From Calliopsis andreniformis (lineage: Eukaryota; Arthropoda; Insecta; Hymenoptera; Andrenidae): a DNA stretch of 64,000 nucleotides. Shown piece by piece: positions 13,616 through 28,303 of this stretch. Made by a program: the position numbers and the translations under genes. How positions within the stretch are numbered: position 1 is the first letter of the stretch; the number at the start of each line of letters is the position of its first letter. The notes below the pieces were generated by a model that worked only from the letters and a program-made list of their open reading frames with translations, did not search any database and was not told the origin of the DNA. The stretch covers positions 558,001 to 622,000 of the forward strand of contig NW_027480591.1 in NCBI RefSeq assembly GCF_051401765.1, read 5' to 3'.

Positions 13616-15967
13616 ACTCAATAGAATACCCTGAATTCTCATGGTTCAATACTCAATCCACAATATTCAATAATCAAATCTCAATCCTCAATCTTTAATC
13701 CTCAATACTTAATTTCAATCCTCAATCCTCCATACTCAATCCTCAATACTCAATCCTCAATAGTCAATCCTCCATTCCCAATCCTCAATCTTCAATCCTC
13801 AATACTCAATCCTCAATTCCCAATCCTCAATTCTCAATCCTCAATCCTCAATATTCAATCCTCAATACTCAATCTTCAATCATCAATCCTCAATCCTCAA
13901 TCCTCAGTCCTCAATCCTCAGTCATCAATACTCAATCTTCAATACTCTATCCTCAATCTTCAAGCCTCAGTTCTCAACCCTCAATCCTCAACACTCAAAC
14001 CTCAATCCTCAACCCTCAAACCTCAATCCTCAACCGTCAGTCCTCGTCCTCAATCCTCAACCCTCAATCCTCAATCCTCAATCTTCAAACATCAATAATC
14101 AATCTTCAATCCTCAATCATCAATCCTCAATCCTCAATCCTCAATCCTCAATATTCAACACTCAATCTTCAATGCTCAATCCTCAATCCTTAATCCTCAG
14201 ACCTCAAACATCAATATTCAACACCCAGTCCTCGTCCTCAATCCACAACCCTCAATCCTCAATCCTCAATCCTTAATCCTCAATCGTCAATCTTCAATCC
14301 TCAATCCTCAATCCTCAACCCTCAATCCTCAATCCTCAATCTTCAATCCTCAATCCACAGTCCTCAATCCTCATTCCTCAATCTTCAATCCTCAATACTC
14401 TATCTTCAATCCTCAATTCTCAATCCTCAATCCTCAATCCTCAATCCTCAATCCTCAATCCTGAATCTTCAATCCTCAATATTCAATCTTCAATACTCAA
14501 TCCTCAGTCCTCAAACCTCAATTCTGAATCCTCAATACTCAACCTTCAATCCTCAGTCCTCAGTCCTCAGTACTCAACCATCAATCCTCAATTCTCAATC
14601 CTCAATAGAATATCCTGAATTCTCATGGTTCAATACTCAATCCACAATATTCAATAATCAAATCTCAATCCTCAATCTTTAATACTCAATACACAATTTC
14701 AATCCTCAATCCTCAATTCTCAATCCTCAATACTCAATCCTCAATCCCCAATCCTCAATCCTCAATCCTCAATCCTCAATCATCAATCCTCAATCTTCAA
14801 TACTCATTCCTCAATCCTCAATCCTCAATATTCAACACTCAACCCCCAACCATCAATCCTCAATACTCAACCATCAATACTCAATTCTCAAGACTCAATA
14901 GAACATCCTGAATTCTCATGGTTCAATACGCAATCCACAATATTCAATAATCAAATCTCAAAACTCAAGCATCAATTCTCAACACTCAATCCTCAACAAT
15001 CAGTCCTCTCTCTTCAATCCTACATCCACAACCCTCATTCCTCAAGCGTCAATCCTCAATACTCAATCCTCAATCTTCAATCATCAATATTCAACCTTCA
15101 ATCCTCAATCCTCAATCCTCAATCATCAATCCTCAACCTTCAACCCTCAATCCTCAATCCTCAATCCTCAATCCTCAATCTTCAGTCATAAATCCTCAAT
15201 CTTCAATCCTCAATCCTCAATCCTCAATCCTCTATCCTCAATCCTCAAACCTCAATCCTCAATCCTGAATCCTCAATCTTCAGTCCTCAATACTCAATCT
15301 GCAATCCTCAATCCTCAATCCTCAATCCTCAATCCTCATTCTTCAATCCTCAATACCCAATCCTCAATCCTCAATATTCAACATACAACCCTCAGCCATC
15401 AATCCTCAATACTCAACCATCAATCCTCAATTCTCAATACTCAATTTAATATCCTGAATTCTCATGGTTCAATACTCAATCCACAATATTCAATAATCAA
15501 ATCTCAATCCTCAATCTTTAATCCTCAATACTCAATTTCAATCCTCAATCCTCAATACTCAATCCTCATTCGTCAATCCTCAATTCCCAATCCTCAATCC
15601 TCAATCCTCAATCCTCAATCTTCAATCCTCAATCCTCAATCCTCAATTCTCAATCCTCAATCCTCAATCCTCAGACCTCAATCTTCAATCCTCAATCCTC
15701 AATCCTCAATCCTCATTCCTCAATCTTCAATCATCAATATTCAATCTTCAATCCTCAGTCCTCAATCCTCAATCCTCAATACTCAATCCTCAATCTTCAA
15801 TCCTCAATCCTCAATCCTCAATCCTCAATCCTCAATCTTCAATCCTCAATACTCAATCTTCAATCCCCAATCCTCAATTCTCAATCCTCAATCCTCAATG
15901 TTCAATCCTCAATACTCAATCTTCAATCCTCAATCCTCAATCCTCAATCCTCAATCCTCAATCCTCA

Positions 15968-18900
15968 GTGATAAATACTCAATCTTCAATACTCAATCCT
16001 CAATCCTCAATCCTCAATCCTCAGTCCTCAATCCTCAATCCTCATTTCTCAAACCTCAATCCTCAACCCTCAGTCCTCATCCTCAATTCTCAATTCTCAA
16101 TCCTCAATCCTCAATTCTCAATCTTCATCCTCAATAATCAATCTCCAATCCTAGATCCTCAACCCTCAATCCTCAATGCCCAATCTTCAATTCTCAATAA
16201 TCAATCTCCAATCGTAGATCCTCAATCCTCAATCCTCAATCCTCAATCCTCAACCCTCATTCGTCAATCCTCGATCTTCAATCCTCAATATTCAATCTTC
16301 AATCCTCAATCCTCTATCCTCAAACCTCAAACCTCGATCCTCAATCCTGAATCCTCAATCTGCAATCCTCAATACTTAATCTGCAATCCTCAATCCTCAA
16401 TCCTCAATCCTCAATCCTCAATCCTCAATCCTCAATCCTCAATCCTCATTCTTCAATCCTCAATACCCAATCCTCAATCTTCAATCCTCAATCCTCAATC
16501 CAAAATCCTCAATCCTCATTCTTCAACCCTCAGTACCCAATCCTCAATCTTCAATCCTCAATCCTCAATCCTCAATCCGCAATTCTCAATACTCAACCAT
16601 CAGTCCTCTATTCTCAATGCTCAATAGAATATCCTGAATTCTCAGGATTCTATACTCAAACCTCAATTCTCAACCCTCAGCCCTCATTCTCAATCTTCAA
16701 TCCTCAATCCTCAATCCTCAATATTCAATCCTCAATACTCAATCTTCAATCCTCAATCCTCAATCCTCAATCCTCAATCCTCAATCCTCAGTCATAAATC
16801 CTCAATCTTCTATACTCAATCGTCAATCCTCAGTCCTCAATCCTCAATCCTCAATCCTCAATCCTCAATCTTCAATCTTCAATCCTCAATACTCAATCTT
16901 CAATCCTCAATCCTCAGTCCTCAAACCTCAATTCTGAGTCCTCAATACTCAACCTTCAATCCTCAATCCTCAGTCCTCAGTACTCAACCATCAATCGTCA
17001 ATTCTCCATACTCAATAGAATATCCTGAATTCTCAGGATTCAACACACAAACCTCAACCCTCATCCCTCAGCCCTCATCCTCCATCCTCAATCCTCAATC
17101 CTCAATCCTCAATCCTCAATCTTCAATCCTCAATACTCAATCTTCAATCCTCAATCCTCAATCCTCAATCCTCAATCCTCAATACGCAGGCATCAATACT
17201 CAATCTTCAATACCCAATCCTCAATCTTCAATCCTCAATCCTCAATCCTCAATTCTCAATCCCCAATCCTCAATCCTCACACCTCAAACATCAATATTCA
17301 ACCCGCAGTCCTCGTCCTCAATCCACAAACCTCTATCCTCAATCCTCAATCTTCAATCATCAATATTCAATCTTCAATCCTCAATCCTCAATCCTCAATC
17401 CTCAATCCTGAATCTTCAATCCCCAATAATCAACTTCCAATCTTAGATCCCTAATGCCCAATCCTCAATCCCTGATCCTCAACCGTTAGTCCTCGTCCTC
17501 AATCCTCAACACTCAATCCTCAATACTCAAACTTCAATCATCAATACTCAATCTTCAATCGTCAATACTCAATCCTCAATCGTCAATCCTCAATCCCCAA
17601 TCCTCAATCTTCAATGCTAAATCGTCAATCCTCAATCCTCAATCATCAATCCTCAATCCTCAATCCTCAATCCTCATTTCTCAAACCTCAATCCTCAACC
17701 CTCAGTCCTCATCCTCAATTCTCAATTCTCAATCCTCAATCCTCAATTCTCAATACCTTCATCCTCAATAATCAATCTCCAATCCTAGATCCTCAACCCT
17801 CAATCCTCAATGCCCAATCTTCAATTCTCAATAATCAATCTCCAATCGTAGATCCTCAATCCTCAATCCTCAATCCTCAATCCTCAATCCTCATTCTTCA
17901 ATCCTCGATCTTCAATCCTCAATATTCAATCTTCAATCCTCAATCCTCTATCCTCAATCCTCAATCCTCGATCCTCAATCCTGAATCCTCAATCTTTAAA
18001 CCTCAATACTCAATTTCAATCCTCAATCCTCAATTCTCAATCCTCAATACTCAATCCTCAATCGTCAATCCTCAATACCCAATCCTCAAACCTCAATCCT
18101 CAATCCTCAATCTTCAATCCTCAATACTCATTCTTCAATCCTCAATATTCAACACACAACCCTCAGCCATCAATCCTCAATACTCAACAATCAATCCTCA
18201 ATTCTCAATACTCAATAGAATACCCTGAATTCTCATGGTTCAATACTCAATCCACAATATTCAATAATCAAATCTCAATCCTCAATCTTTAATCCTCAAT
18301 ACTTAATTTCAATCCTCAATCCTCCATACTCAATCCTCAATACTCAATCCTCAATAGTCAATCCTCAATTCCCAATCCTCAATCTTCAATCCTCAATACT
18401 CAATCCTCAATTCCCAATCCTCAATCCTCAATCCTCAATCCTCAATATTCAATCCTCAATACTCAATCTTCAATCATCAATCCTCAATCCTCAATCCTCA
18501 GTCCTCAATCCTCAGTCATCAATACTCAATCTTCAATACTCTATCCTCAATCTTCAAGCCTCAGTTCTCAACCCTCAATCCTCAACACTCAAACCTCAAT
18601 CCTCAACCCTCAAACCTCAATCCTCAACCGTCAGTCCTCGTCCTCAATCCTCAACCCTCAATCCTCAATCCTCAATCTTCAAACATCAATAATCAATCTT
18701 CAATCCTCAATCATCAATCCTCAATCCTCAATCCTCAATCCTCAATATTCAACACTCAATCTTCAATGCTCAATCCTCAATCCTTAATCCTCAGACCTCA
18801 AACATCAATATTCAACACCCAGTCCTCGTCCTCAATCCACAACCCTCAATCCTCAATCCTCAATCCTTAATCCTCAATCGTCAATCTTCAATCCTCAATC

Positions 18901-20554
18901 CTCAATCCTCAACCCTCAATCCTCAATCCTCAATCTTCAATCCTCAATCCTCAGTCCTCAATCCTCAATCCTCAATCTTCAATCCTCAATACTCTATCTT
19001 CAATCCTCAATTCTCAATCCTCAATCCTCAATCCTCAATCCTCAATCCTCAATCCTGAATCTTCAATCCTCAATATTCAATCTTCAATACTCAATCCTCA
19101 GTCCTCAAACCTCAATTCTGAATCCTCAATACTCAACCTTCAATCCTCAGTCCTCAGTCCTCAGTACTCAACCATCAATCCTCAATTCTCAATCCTCAAT
19201 AGAATATCCTGAATTCTCATGGTTCAATACTCAATCCACAATATTCAATAATCAAATCTCAATCCTCAATCTTTAATACTCAATACACAATTTCAATCCT
19301 CAATCCTCAATTCTCAATCCTCAATACTCAATCCTCAATCCCCAATCCTCAATCCTCAATCCTCAATCCTCAATCATCAATCCTCAATCTTCAATACTCA
19401 TTCCTCAATCCTCAATCCTCAATATTCAACACTCAACCCCCAACCACCAATCCTCAATACTCAACCATCAATACTCAATTCTCAAGACTCAATAGAACAT
19501 CCTGAATTCTCATGGTTCAATACGCAATCCACAATATTCAATAATCAAATCTCAAAACTCAAGCATCAATTCTCAACACTCAATCCTCAACAATCAGTCC
19601 TCTCTCTTCAATCCTACATCCACAACCCTCATTCCTCAAGCGTCAATCCTCAATACTCAATCCTCAATCTTCAATCATCAATATTCAACCTTCAATCCTC
19701 AATCCTCAATCCTCAATCATCAATCCTCAACCTTCAACCCTCAATCCTCAATCCTCAATCCTCAATCCTCAATCTTCAGTCATAAATCCTCAATCTTCAA
19801 TCCTCAATCCTCAATCCTCTATCCTCAATCCTCAAACCTCAATCCTCAATCCTGAATCCTCAATCTTCAGTCCTCAATACTCAATCTGCAATCCTCAATC
19901 CTCAATCCTCAATCCTCAATCCTCATTCTTCAATCCTCAATACCCAATCCTCAATCCTCAATATTCAACATACAACCCTCAGCCATCAATCCTCAATACT
20001 CAACCATCAATCCTCAATTCTCAATACTCAATTTAATATCCTGAATTCTCATGGTTCAATACTCAATCCACAATATTCAATAATCAAATCTCAATCCTCA
20101 ATCTTTAATCCTCAATACTCAATTTCAATCCTCAATCCTCAATACTCAATCCTCATTCGTCAATCCTCAATTCCCAATCCTCAATCCTCAATCCTCAATC
20201 CTCAATCTTCAATCCTCAATCCTCAATCCTCAATTCTCAATCCTCAATCCTCAATCCTCAGACCTCAATCTTCAATCCTCAATCCTCAATCCTCAATCCT
20301 CATTCCTCAATCTTCAATCATCAATATTCAATCTTCAATCCTCAGTCCTCAATCCTCAATCCTCAATACTCAATCCTCAATCTTCAATCCTCAATCCTCA
20401 ATCCTCAATCCTCAATCCTCAATCTTCAATCCTCAATACTCAATCTTCAATCCCCAATCCTCAATTCTCAATCCTCAATCCTCAATGTTCAATCCTCAAT
20501 ACTCAATCTTCAATCCTCAATCCTCAATCCTCAATCCTCAATCCTCAATCCTCA
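15968..20554 (+). repeat. Family A higher-order repeat, copy 4 (4,587 bp)
   Basis: The length is identical to copy 2 and the landmarks sit at the same internal distances: hairpin GAATTC at 16,636 and 17,027 (391 bp apart, as in every copy), ATGCTAAATC at 17,614, and ATGTTCAATCC at 20,485. It shares the 21 bp shorter form near 18,782 with copies 2 and 3. Confidence 0.95.
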
Positions 20555-23500
20555 GTGATAAATACTCAATCTTCAATACTCAATCCTCAATCCTCAATCC
20601 TCAATCCTCAGTCCTCAATCCTCAATCCTCATTTCTCAAACCTCAATCCTCAACCCTCAGTCCTCATCCTCAATTCTCAATTCTCAATCCTCAATCCTCA
20701 ATTCTCAACCTTCATCCTCAATAATCAATCTCCAATCCTAGATCCTCAACCCTCAATCCTCAATGCCCAATCTTCAATTCTCAATAATCAATCTCCAATC
20801 GTAGATCCTCAATCCTCAATCCTCAATCCTCAATCCTCAACCCTCATTCGCCAATCCTCGATCTTCAATCCTCAATATTCAATCTTCAATCCTCAATCCT
20901 CTATCCTCAAACCTCAAACCTCGATCCTCAATCCTGAATCCTCAATCTGCAATCCTCAATACTTAATCTCTAATCCTCAATCCTCAATCCTCAATCCTCA
21001 ATCCTCAATCCTCAATCCTCAATCCTCAATCCTAATTCTTCAATCCTCAATACCCAATCCTCAATCTTCAATCCTCAATCCTCAATCCAAAATCCTCAAT
21101 CCTCATTCTTCAATCCTCAGTACCCAATCCTCAATCTTCAATCCTCAATCCTCAATCCTCAATCCGCAATTCTCAATACTCAACCATCAGTCCTCTATTC
21201 TCAATGCTCAATAGAATATCCTGAATTCTCAGGATTCTATACTCAAACCTCAATTCTCAACCCTCAGCCCTCATTCTCAATCTTCAATCCTCAATCCTCA
21301 ATCCTCAATGTTCAATCCTCAATACTCAATCTTCAATCCTCAATCCTCAATCCTCAATCCTCAATCCTCAATCCTCAGTCATAAATCCTCAATCTTCTAT
21401 ACTCAATCGTCAATCCTCAGTCCTCAATCCTCAATCCTCAATCCTCAATCCTCAATCTTCAATCTTCAATCCTCAATACTCAATCTTCAATCCTCAATCC
21501 TCAGTCCTCAAACCTCAATTTTGAGTCCTCAATACTCAACCTTCAATCCTCAATCCTCAGTCCTCAGTACTCAACCATCAATCGTCAATTCTCCATACTC
21601 AATAGAATATCCTGAATTCTCAGGATTCAACACACAAACCTCAACCCTCATCCCTCAGCCCTCATCCTCCATCCTCAATCCTCAATCCTCAATCCTCAAT
21701 CCTCAATCTTCAATCCTCAATACTCAATCTTCAATCCTCAATCCTCAATCCTCAATCCTCAATCCTCAATACGCAGGCATCAATACTCAATCTTCAATAC
21801 CCAATCCTCAATCTTCAATCCTCAATCCTCAATCCTCAATTCTCAATCCCCAATCCTCAATCCTCACACCTCAAACATCAATATTCAACCCGCAGTCCTC
21901 GTCCTCAATCCACAAACCTCTATCCTCAATCCTCAATCTTCAATCATCAATATTCAATCTTCAATCCTCAATCCTCAATCCTCAATCCTCAATCCTGAAT
22001 CTTCAATCCCCAATAATCAACTTCCAATCTTAGATCCCTAATGCCCAATCCTCAATCCCTGATCCTCAACCGTTAGTCCTCGTCCTCAATCCTCAACACT
22101 CAATCCTCAATACTCAATCTTCAATCATCAATACTCAATCTTCAATCGTCAATACTCAATCCTCAATCGTCAATCCTCAATCCCCAATCCTCAATCTTCA
22201 ATGCTAAATCGTCAATCCTCAATCCTCAATCATCAATCCTCAATCCTCAATCCTCAATCCTCATTTCTCAAACCTCAATCCTCAACCCTCAGTCCTCATC
22301 CTCAATTCTCAATTCTCAATCCTCAATCCTCTATTCTCAATACCTTCATCCTCAATAATCAATCTCCAATCCTAGATCCTCAACCCTCAATCCTCAATGC
22401 CCAATCTTCAATTCTCAATAATCAATCTCCAATCGTAGATCCTCAATCCTCAATCCTCAATCCTCAATCCTCAATCCTCATTCTTCAATCCTCGATCTTC
22501 AATCCTCAATATTCAATCTTCAATCCTCAATCCTCTATCCTCAATCCTCAATCCTCGATCCTCAATCCTGAATCCTCAATCTTTAAACCTCAATACTCAA
22601 TTTCAATCCTCAATCCTCAATTCTCAATCCTCAATACTCAATCCTCAATCGTCAATCCTCAATACCCAATCCTCAAACCTCAATCCTCAATCCTCAATCT
22701 TCAATCCTCAATACTCATTCTTCAATCCTCAATATTCAACACACAACCCTCAGCCATCAATCCTCAATACTCAACAATCAATCCTCAATTCTCAATACTC
22801 AATAGAATACCCTGAATTCTCATGGTTCAATACTCAATCCACAATATTCAATAATCAAATCTCAATCCTCAATCTTTAATCCTCAATACTTAATTTCAAT
22901 CCTCAATCCTCCATACTCAATCCTCAATACTCAATCCTCAATAGTCAATCCTCAATTCCCAATCCTCAATCTTCAATCCTCAATACTCAATCCTCAATTC
23001 CCAATCCTCAATCCTCAATCCTCAATCCTCAATATTCAATCCTCAATACTCAATCTTCAATCATCAATCCTCAATCCTCAATCCTCAGTCCTCAATCCTC
23101 AGTCATCAATACTCAATCTTCAATACTCTATCCTCAATCTTCAAGCCTCAGTTCTCAACCCTCTATCCTCAACACTCAAACCTCAATCCTCAACCCTCAA
23201 ACCTCAATCCTCAACCGTCAGTCCTCGTCCTCAATCCTCAACCCTCAATCCTCAATCCTCAATCTTCAAACATCAATAATCAATCTTCAATCCTCAATCA
23301 TCAATCCTCAATCCTCAATCCTCAATCCTCAATATTCAACACTCAATCTTCAATGCTCAATCCTCAATCCTTAATTGTCAATCCTCAATCCTTAATCCTC
23401 AGACCTCAAACATCAATATTCAACACCCAGTCCTCGTCCTCAATCCACAACCCTCAATCCTCAATCCTCAATCCTTAATCCTCAATCGTCAATCTTCAAT

Positions 23501-24008
23501 CCTCAATCCTCAATCCTCAACCCTCAATCCTCAATCCTCAATCTTCAATCCTCAATCCTCAGTCCTCAATCCTCAATCCTCAATCTTCAATCCTCAATAC
23601 TCAATCTTCAATCCTCAATTCTCAATCCTCAATCCTCAATCCTCAATCCTCAATCCTCAATCCTGAATCTTCAATCCTCAATATTCAATCTTCAATACTC
23701 AATCCTCAGTCCTCAAACCTCAATTCTGAATCCTCAATACTCAACCTTCAATCCTCAATCCTCAGTCCTCAGTACTCAACCATCAATCCTCAATTCTCAA
23801 TCCTCAATAGAATATGCTGAATTCTCATGGTTCAATACTCAATCCACAATATTCAATAATCAAATCTCAATCCTCAATCTTTAATACTCAATACACAATT
23901 TCAATCCTCAATCCTCAATTCTCAATCCTCAATACTCAATCCTCAATCCCCAATCCTCAATCTTCAATCCTCAATCCTCAATCATCAATCCTCAATCTTC
24001 AATACTCA
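20555..24008 (+). repeat. Family A higher-order repeat, copy 5, truncated
   Basis: It follows the family A order from 20,555 (hairpins at 21,223 and 21,614, ATGCTAAATC at 22,201) to about 24,008. Within a 22-base string shared by both families (23,987-24,008) it then switches to family B sequence (ATCGTCAGTCC rather than TTCCTCAATCC). It carries the long form of the 21 bp indel (near 23,370), like copy 1, and a GAATATGCTGAATTC marker at 23,814 that reappears at 40,792 and 47,318. Confidence 0.88.
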
Positions 24009-26324
24009 ATCGTCAGTCCTCAGTCCTCAATCCTCAATCCTCAATCCTCGTTCCTCAAACCTCAATCCTCAACCCTCAGTCCGCGTCCTCAATTCTCAAT
24101 TCTCAATCCTCAATCCTGAATCATCAATCCCCAGTAATCAGCTTCCAATCTTAGATCCCCAATCCCCAATCCTCAATCCCTGATCCTCAATCTTCAATCC
24201 TCAATCGCCAGTCCTCAATCTTCAATCCTCTATGCTCAATCCTCAATCCTCAAGCCTCAGTCCTCAATCCTCAATCCTCAATCCTCAAACCTCAATCCTC
24301 AACCGTCAGTCCTCGTCCTCAATCCTCAACACTCAATCCTCAATACTCAATTTTCAATCATCAATACTCAATCTTCAATCGTCAATACTCAATCCTCAAT
24401 CGTCAATCCTCAATCCCCAATCCTCAATCTTCAATGCTACATCCTCAATCCTCAATCCTCAATCCTCAATCCTGAATCCTCAATCTTCAATCCTCAATAT
24501 TCAATCTTCAATCCTCAATCCTCTATCCTCAATCCTCAAACCTCAATCCTCAATCCTGAATCCTCAATCTTCAGTCCTCAATACTCAATCTGCAATCCTC
24601 AATCCTCAATCCTCAATCCTCAATCCTCATTCTTCAATCCTCAATACTCAATCTTCAATCCTCAATATTCAACACACAACCAACAGCCATCATTCCTCAA
24701 TACTCAACCATCAATCCTCAATTCTCAATACTCAATATAATATCCTGAATTCTCATGGTTCAGTACTCAATCTAAAATATTCAATAATCAAATCTCAATC
24801 CTCAATCTTTAATCCTCAATACTCAATTTCAATCCTCAATCCTCAATTCTCAATCCTCAGTACTCAATCCTCAATCGTCAATACTCAATTCCCAATCCTC
24901 AATCTTCAATCTTCAAATCTCAATCCACAAACATCAATTCTCATCACTCAACCATCAACACTCAGTCCTCAATCTTCAATCCTCAATCCTCAATTCTTAA
25001 TCTTCAATCCTCAATACTGAATCTTCAATCCTCAATCCTCAATCCTCAATCCTCAACCCTCAATCCTCAATCCTCAATCATCAATCCTCAATCTTCAATA
25101 CTCATTCCTCAATCCTCAATCCTCAATATTCAACACTCAACCCTCAACCATCAATCCTCAATACTCAACCATCAATACTCAATTCTCAAGACTCAATAGA
25201 ACATCCTGAATTCTCATGGTTCAATACGCAATCCACAATATTCAATAATCAAATCTCAAACCTCAAGCATCAATTCTCAACACTCAATCCTCAACAATCA
25301 GTCCTCTCTCTTCAATCCTACATCCACAACCCTCATTCCTCAAGCGTCAATCCTCAATACTCAATCCTCAATCTTCAATCATCAATATTCAACCTTCAAT
25401 CCTCAATCCTCAATCCTCAATCCTCAATCCTCAACCTTCAACCCTCAATCCTCAATCCTCAATCCTCAATCCTCAATCTTCAATCCTCAATACTCAATCT
25501 TCAATCCTCAATTCTCAATACTCAACCATCAATCCTCATTTCTCAATGCTCAATAGAATATCCTGAATTCTCAGGATTCTATACTCAAACCACAGTTCTC
25601 AACGCTCAGCCCTCATACTCAATCTTCAATAATCAAATCTCAATCCTCAATCTTTAATCCTCAATACTCAATTTCAATCCTCAATCCTCAATTCTCAATC
25701 CTCAATACTCAATCCGCAATCGTCAATACTCAATTCCCAATCCTCAATATTCAATCTTCAAATCTCAATCCACAAACATCAATTCTCATCACTCAACCAT
25801 CAACACTCAGTCCTCAATCTTCAATCCTCAATCCTCAATTCTCAATCTTCAATCCTCAATACTGAATCTTCAATCCTCAATCCTCAATCCTCAATCCTCA
25901 ATCCTCAACCCTCAACCCTGAATCTTCAATCCTCAGTCCCCAATCCTCAATCTTCAAACCTCAATCCTCTATCCTCAATCCTCAATCCTCAATCCTCAGC
26001 CCTCAGTCCTCAAGCCTCAATGCTCAATCCTCAATCCCCAATCCTCAATCCTCAATCCTCAATCATCAATCCTCAATCTTCAATACTCATTCCTCAATCC
26101 TCAATCCTCAATCCTCAATCCTCAATCAGCAATCCTCAATCTTCAATACTCAACCATCAATCCTCATTTCTCAATGCTCAATAGAATATCCTGAATTCTC
26201 AGGATTCTATACTCAAACAACAGTTCTCAACCCTCAGCCCTCATTCTCAATCTTCAATCCTCAATCCTCAATCCTCAATATTCAATCCTCAATACTCAAT
26301 CTTCAATCCTCAATCCTCAATCCT
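24009..26324 (+). repeat. Family B block, first locus
   Basis: This block carries landmarks rare in family A: GTCCGCGTCC near 24,081, TCAATCGCCAGTCC near 24,203, ATGCTCAATCC at 24,232, a TATAATATCCTG marker near 24,736, the TCCTCTCTCTTC segment after 25,199, and hairpin markers at 25,565 and 26,193 followed by ACTCAAACCACAG or ACTCAAACAACAG. Every landmark recurs exactly 33,673 bp downstream (57,660-59,997), so this is one half of a long-distance duplication with no net indel. Confidence 0.88.
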
Positions 26325-28303
26325 CAGTCCTCAAACCTCAATTCTGAATCCTCAATACTCAACCTTCAATCCTCAATCCTCAGTCCTCAGTACTCAACCA
26401 TCAATCCTCAATTCTCAATCCTCAATAGAATATCCTGAATTCTCATGGTTCAATACTCAATCCACAATATTCAATAATCAAATCTCAATCCTCAATCTTT
26501 AATACTCAATACACAATTTCAATCCTCAATCCTCAATTCTCAATCCTCAATACTCAATCCTCAATCCCCAATCCTCAATCCTCAATCCTCAATCCTCAAT
26601 CATCAATCCTCAATCTTCAATACTCATTCCTCAATCCTCAATCCTCAATATTCAACACTCAACCCTCAACCATCAATCCTCAATACTCAACCATCAATAC
26701 TCAATTCTCAAGACTCAATAGAACATCCTGAATTCTCATGGTTCAATACGCAATCCACAATATTCAATAATCAAATCTCAAACCTCAAGCATCAATTCTC
26801 AACACTCAATCCTCAACAATCAGTCCTCTCTCTTCAATCCTACATCCACAACCCTCATTCCTCAAGCGTCAATCCTCAATACTCAATCCTCAATCTTCAA
26901 TCATCAATATTCAACCTTCAATCCTCAATCCTCAATCCTCAATCCTCAATCCTCAACCTTCAACCCTCAATCCTCAATCCTCAATCCTCAATCCTCAATC
27001 TTCAGTCATAAATCCTCAATCTTCAATACTCAATCGTCAGTCCTCAGTCCTCAATCCTCAATCCTCAATCCTCGTTCCTCAAACCTCAATCCTCAACCCT
27101 CAGTCCTCGTCCTCAATTCTCAATTCTCAATCCTCAATCCTGAATCATCAATCCCCAGTAATCAGCTTCCAATCTTAGATCCCCAATCCCCAATCCTCAA
27201 TCCCTGATCCTCAATCTTCAATCCTCAATCGCCAGTCCTCAATCTTCAATCCTCTATGCTCAATCCTCAATCCTCAAGCCTCAGTCCTCAATCCTCAATC
27301 CTCAATCCTCAAACCTCAATCCTCAACCGTCAGTCCTCGTCCTCAATCCTCAACACTCAATCCTCAATACTCAATTTTCAATCATCAATACTCAATCTTC
27401 AATCGTCAATACTCAATCCTCAATCGTCAATCCTCAATCCCCAATCCTCAATCTTCAATGCTACATCCTCAATCCTCAATCCTCAATCCTCAATCCTGAA
27501 TCCTCAATCTTCAATCCTCAATATTCAATCTTCAATCCTCAATCCTCTATCCTCAATCCTCAGACCTCAATCCTCAATCCTGAATCCTCAATCTTCAGTC
27601 CTCAATACTCAATCTGCAATCCTCAATCCTCAATCCTCAATCCTCAATCCTCATTCTTCAATCCTCAATACCCAATCCTCAATCCTCAATATTCAACATA
27701 CAAACATCAGCCATCAATCCTCAATACTCAACCATCAATCCTCAATTCTCAATACTCAATTTAATATCCTGAATTATCATGGTTCAATACTCAATCCACA
27801 ATATTCAATAATCAAATCTCAATCCTCAACCTTTAATCCTCAATACTCAATTTCAATCCTCAATCCTCAATTCTCAATCCTCAATACTCAATCCTCATTC
27901 GTCAATCCTCAATTCCCAATCCTCAATCCTCAATCCTCAATCCTCAATCTTCAATCCTCAATCCTCAATCCCCAATCCTCAATTCTCAATCCTCAATCCT
28001 CAATCCTCAGGCCTCAATCTTCAATCCTCAATCCTCAATCCTCAATCCTCATTCCTCAATCTTCAATCATCAATATTCAATCTTCAATCCTCAGTCCTCA
28101 ATCCTCAATCCTCAATACTCAATCCTCAATCTTCAATCCTCAATCCTCAATCCTCAATCCTCAATCCTCAATCTTCAATCCTCAATACTCAATCTTCAAT
28201 CCCCAATCCTCAATTCTCAATCCTCAATCCTCAATGTTCAATCCTCAATACTCAATCTTCAATCCTCAATCCTCAATCCTCAATCCTCAATCCTCAATCC
28301 TCA
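26325..28303 (+). repeat. Mixed A/B block leading back to a family A start
   Basis: It begins at CAGTCCTCAAACCTC, passes a GAATTC marker and the TCCTCTCTCTTC segment (after 26,721), then a family B segment starting at ATGCTCAATCC (27,256). It ends with ATGTTCAATCC (28,234) and the family A signature at 28,304. The marker near 27,771 reads GAATTA, so the EcoRI-type site has been lost. The same lost site occurs at 42,132, 48,658 and 62,868. The block recurs 35,097 bp downstream. Confidence 0.85.

Larger units (their letters stand above)
9259..15967 (+). repeat. Family A higher-order repeat, copy 3, enlarged to 6,709 bp
   Basis: The start signature is at 9,259 and the next at 15,968. The unit is 2,122 bp longer than its neighbours. 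Of this, 2,115 bp come from a direct tandem duplication of 9,386-11,500, and 7 bp from one extra heptamer near 15,220 before the TCCTCTATCC variant. Because of the duplication the hairpin-marker pair occurs twice (9,927/10,318 and 12,042/12,433) and the ATGCTAAATC segment occurs at 10,905 and 13,020. Confidence 0.94.

Noticed and set aside
24736..24741. TATAAT box in the TATAATATCCTG marker (also near 50,602, 52,208, 53,793, 54,877, 56,462 and 58,409)
   Set aside because: It matches a bacterial -10 hexamer, but no TTGACA-like -35 lies 16-18 bases upstream on the + strand, which is almost free of G. No gene follows. It is a one-base variant of the TAGAATATCCTG and TTTAATATCCTG markers.
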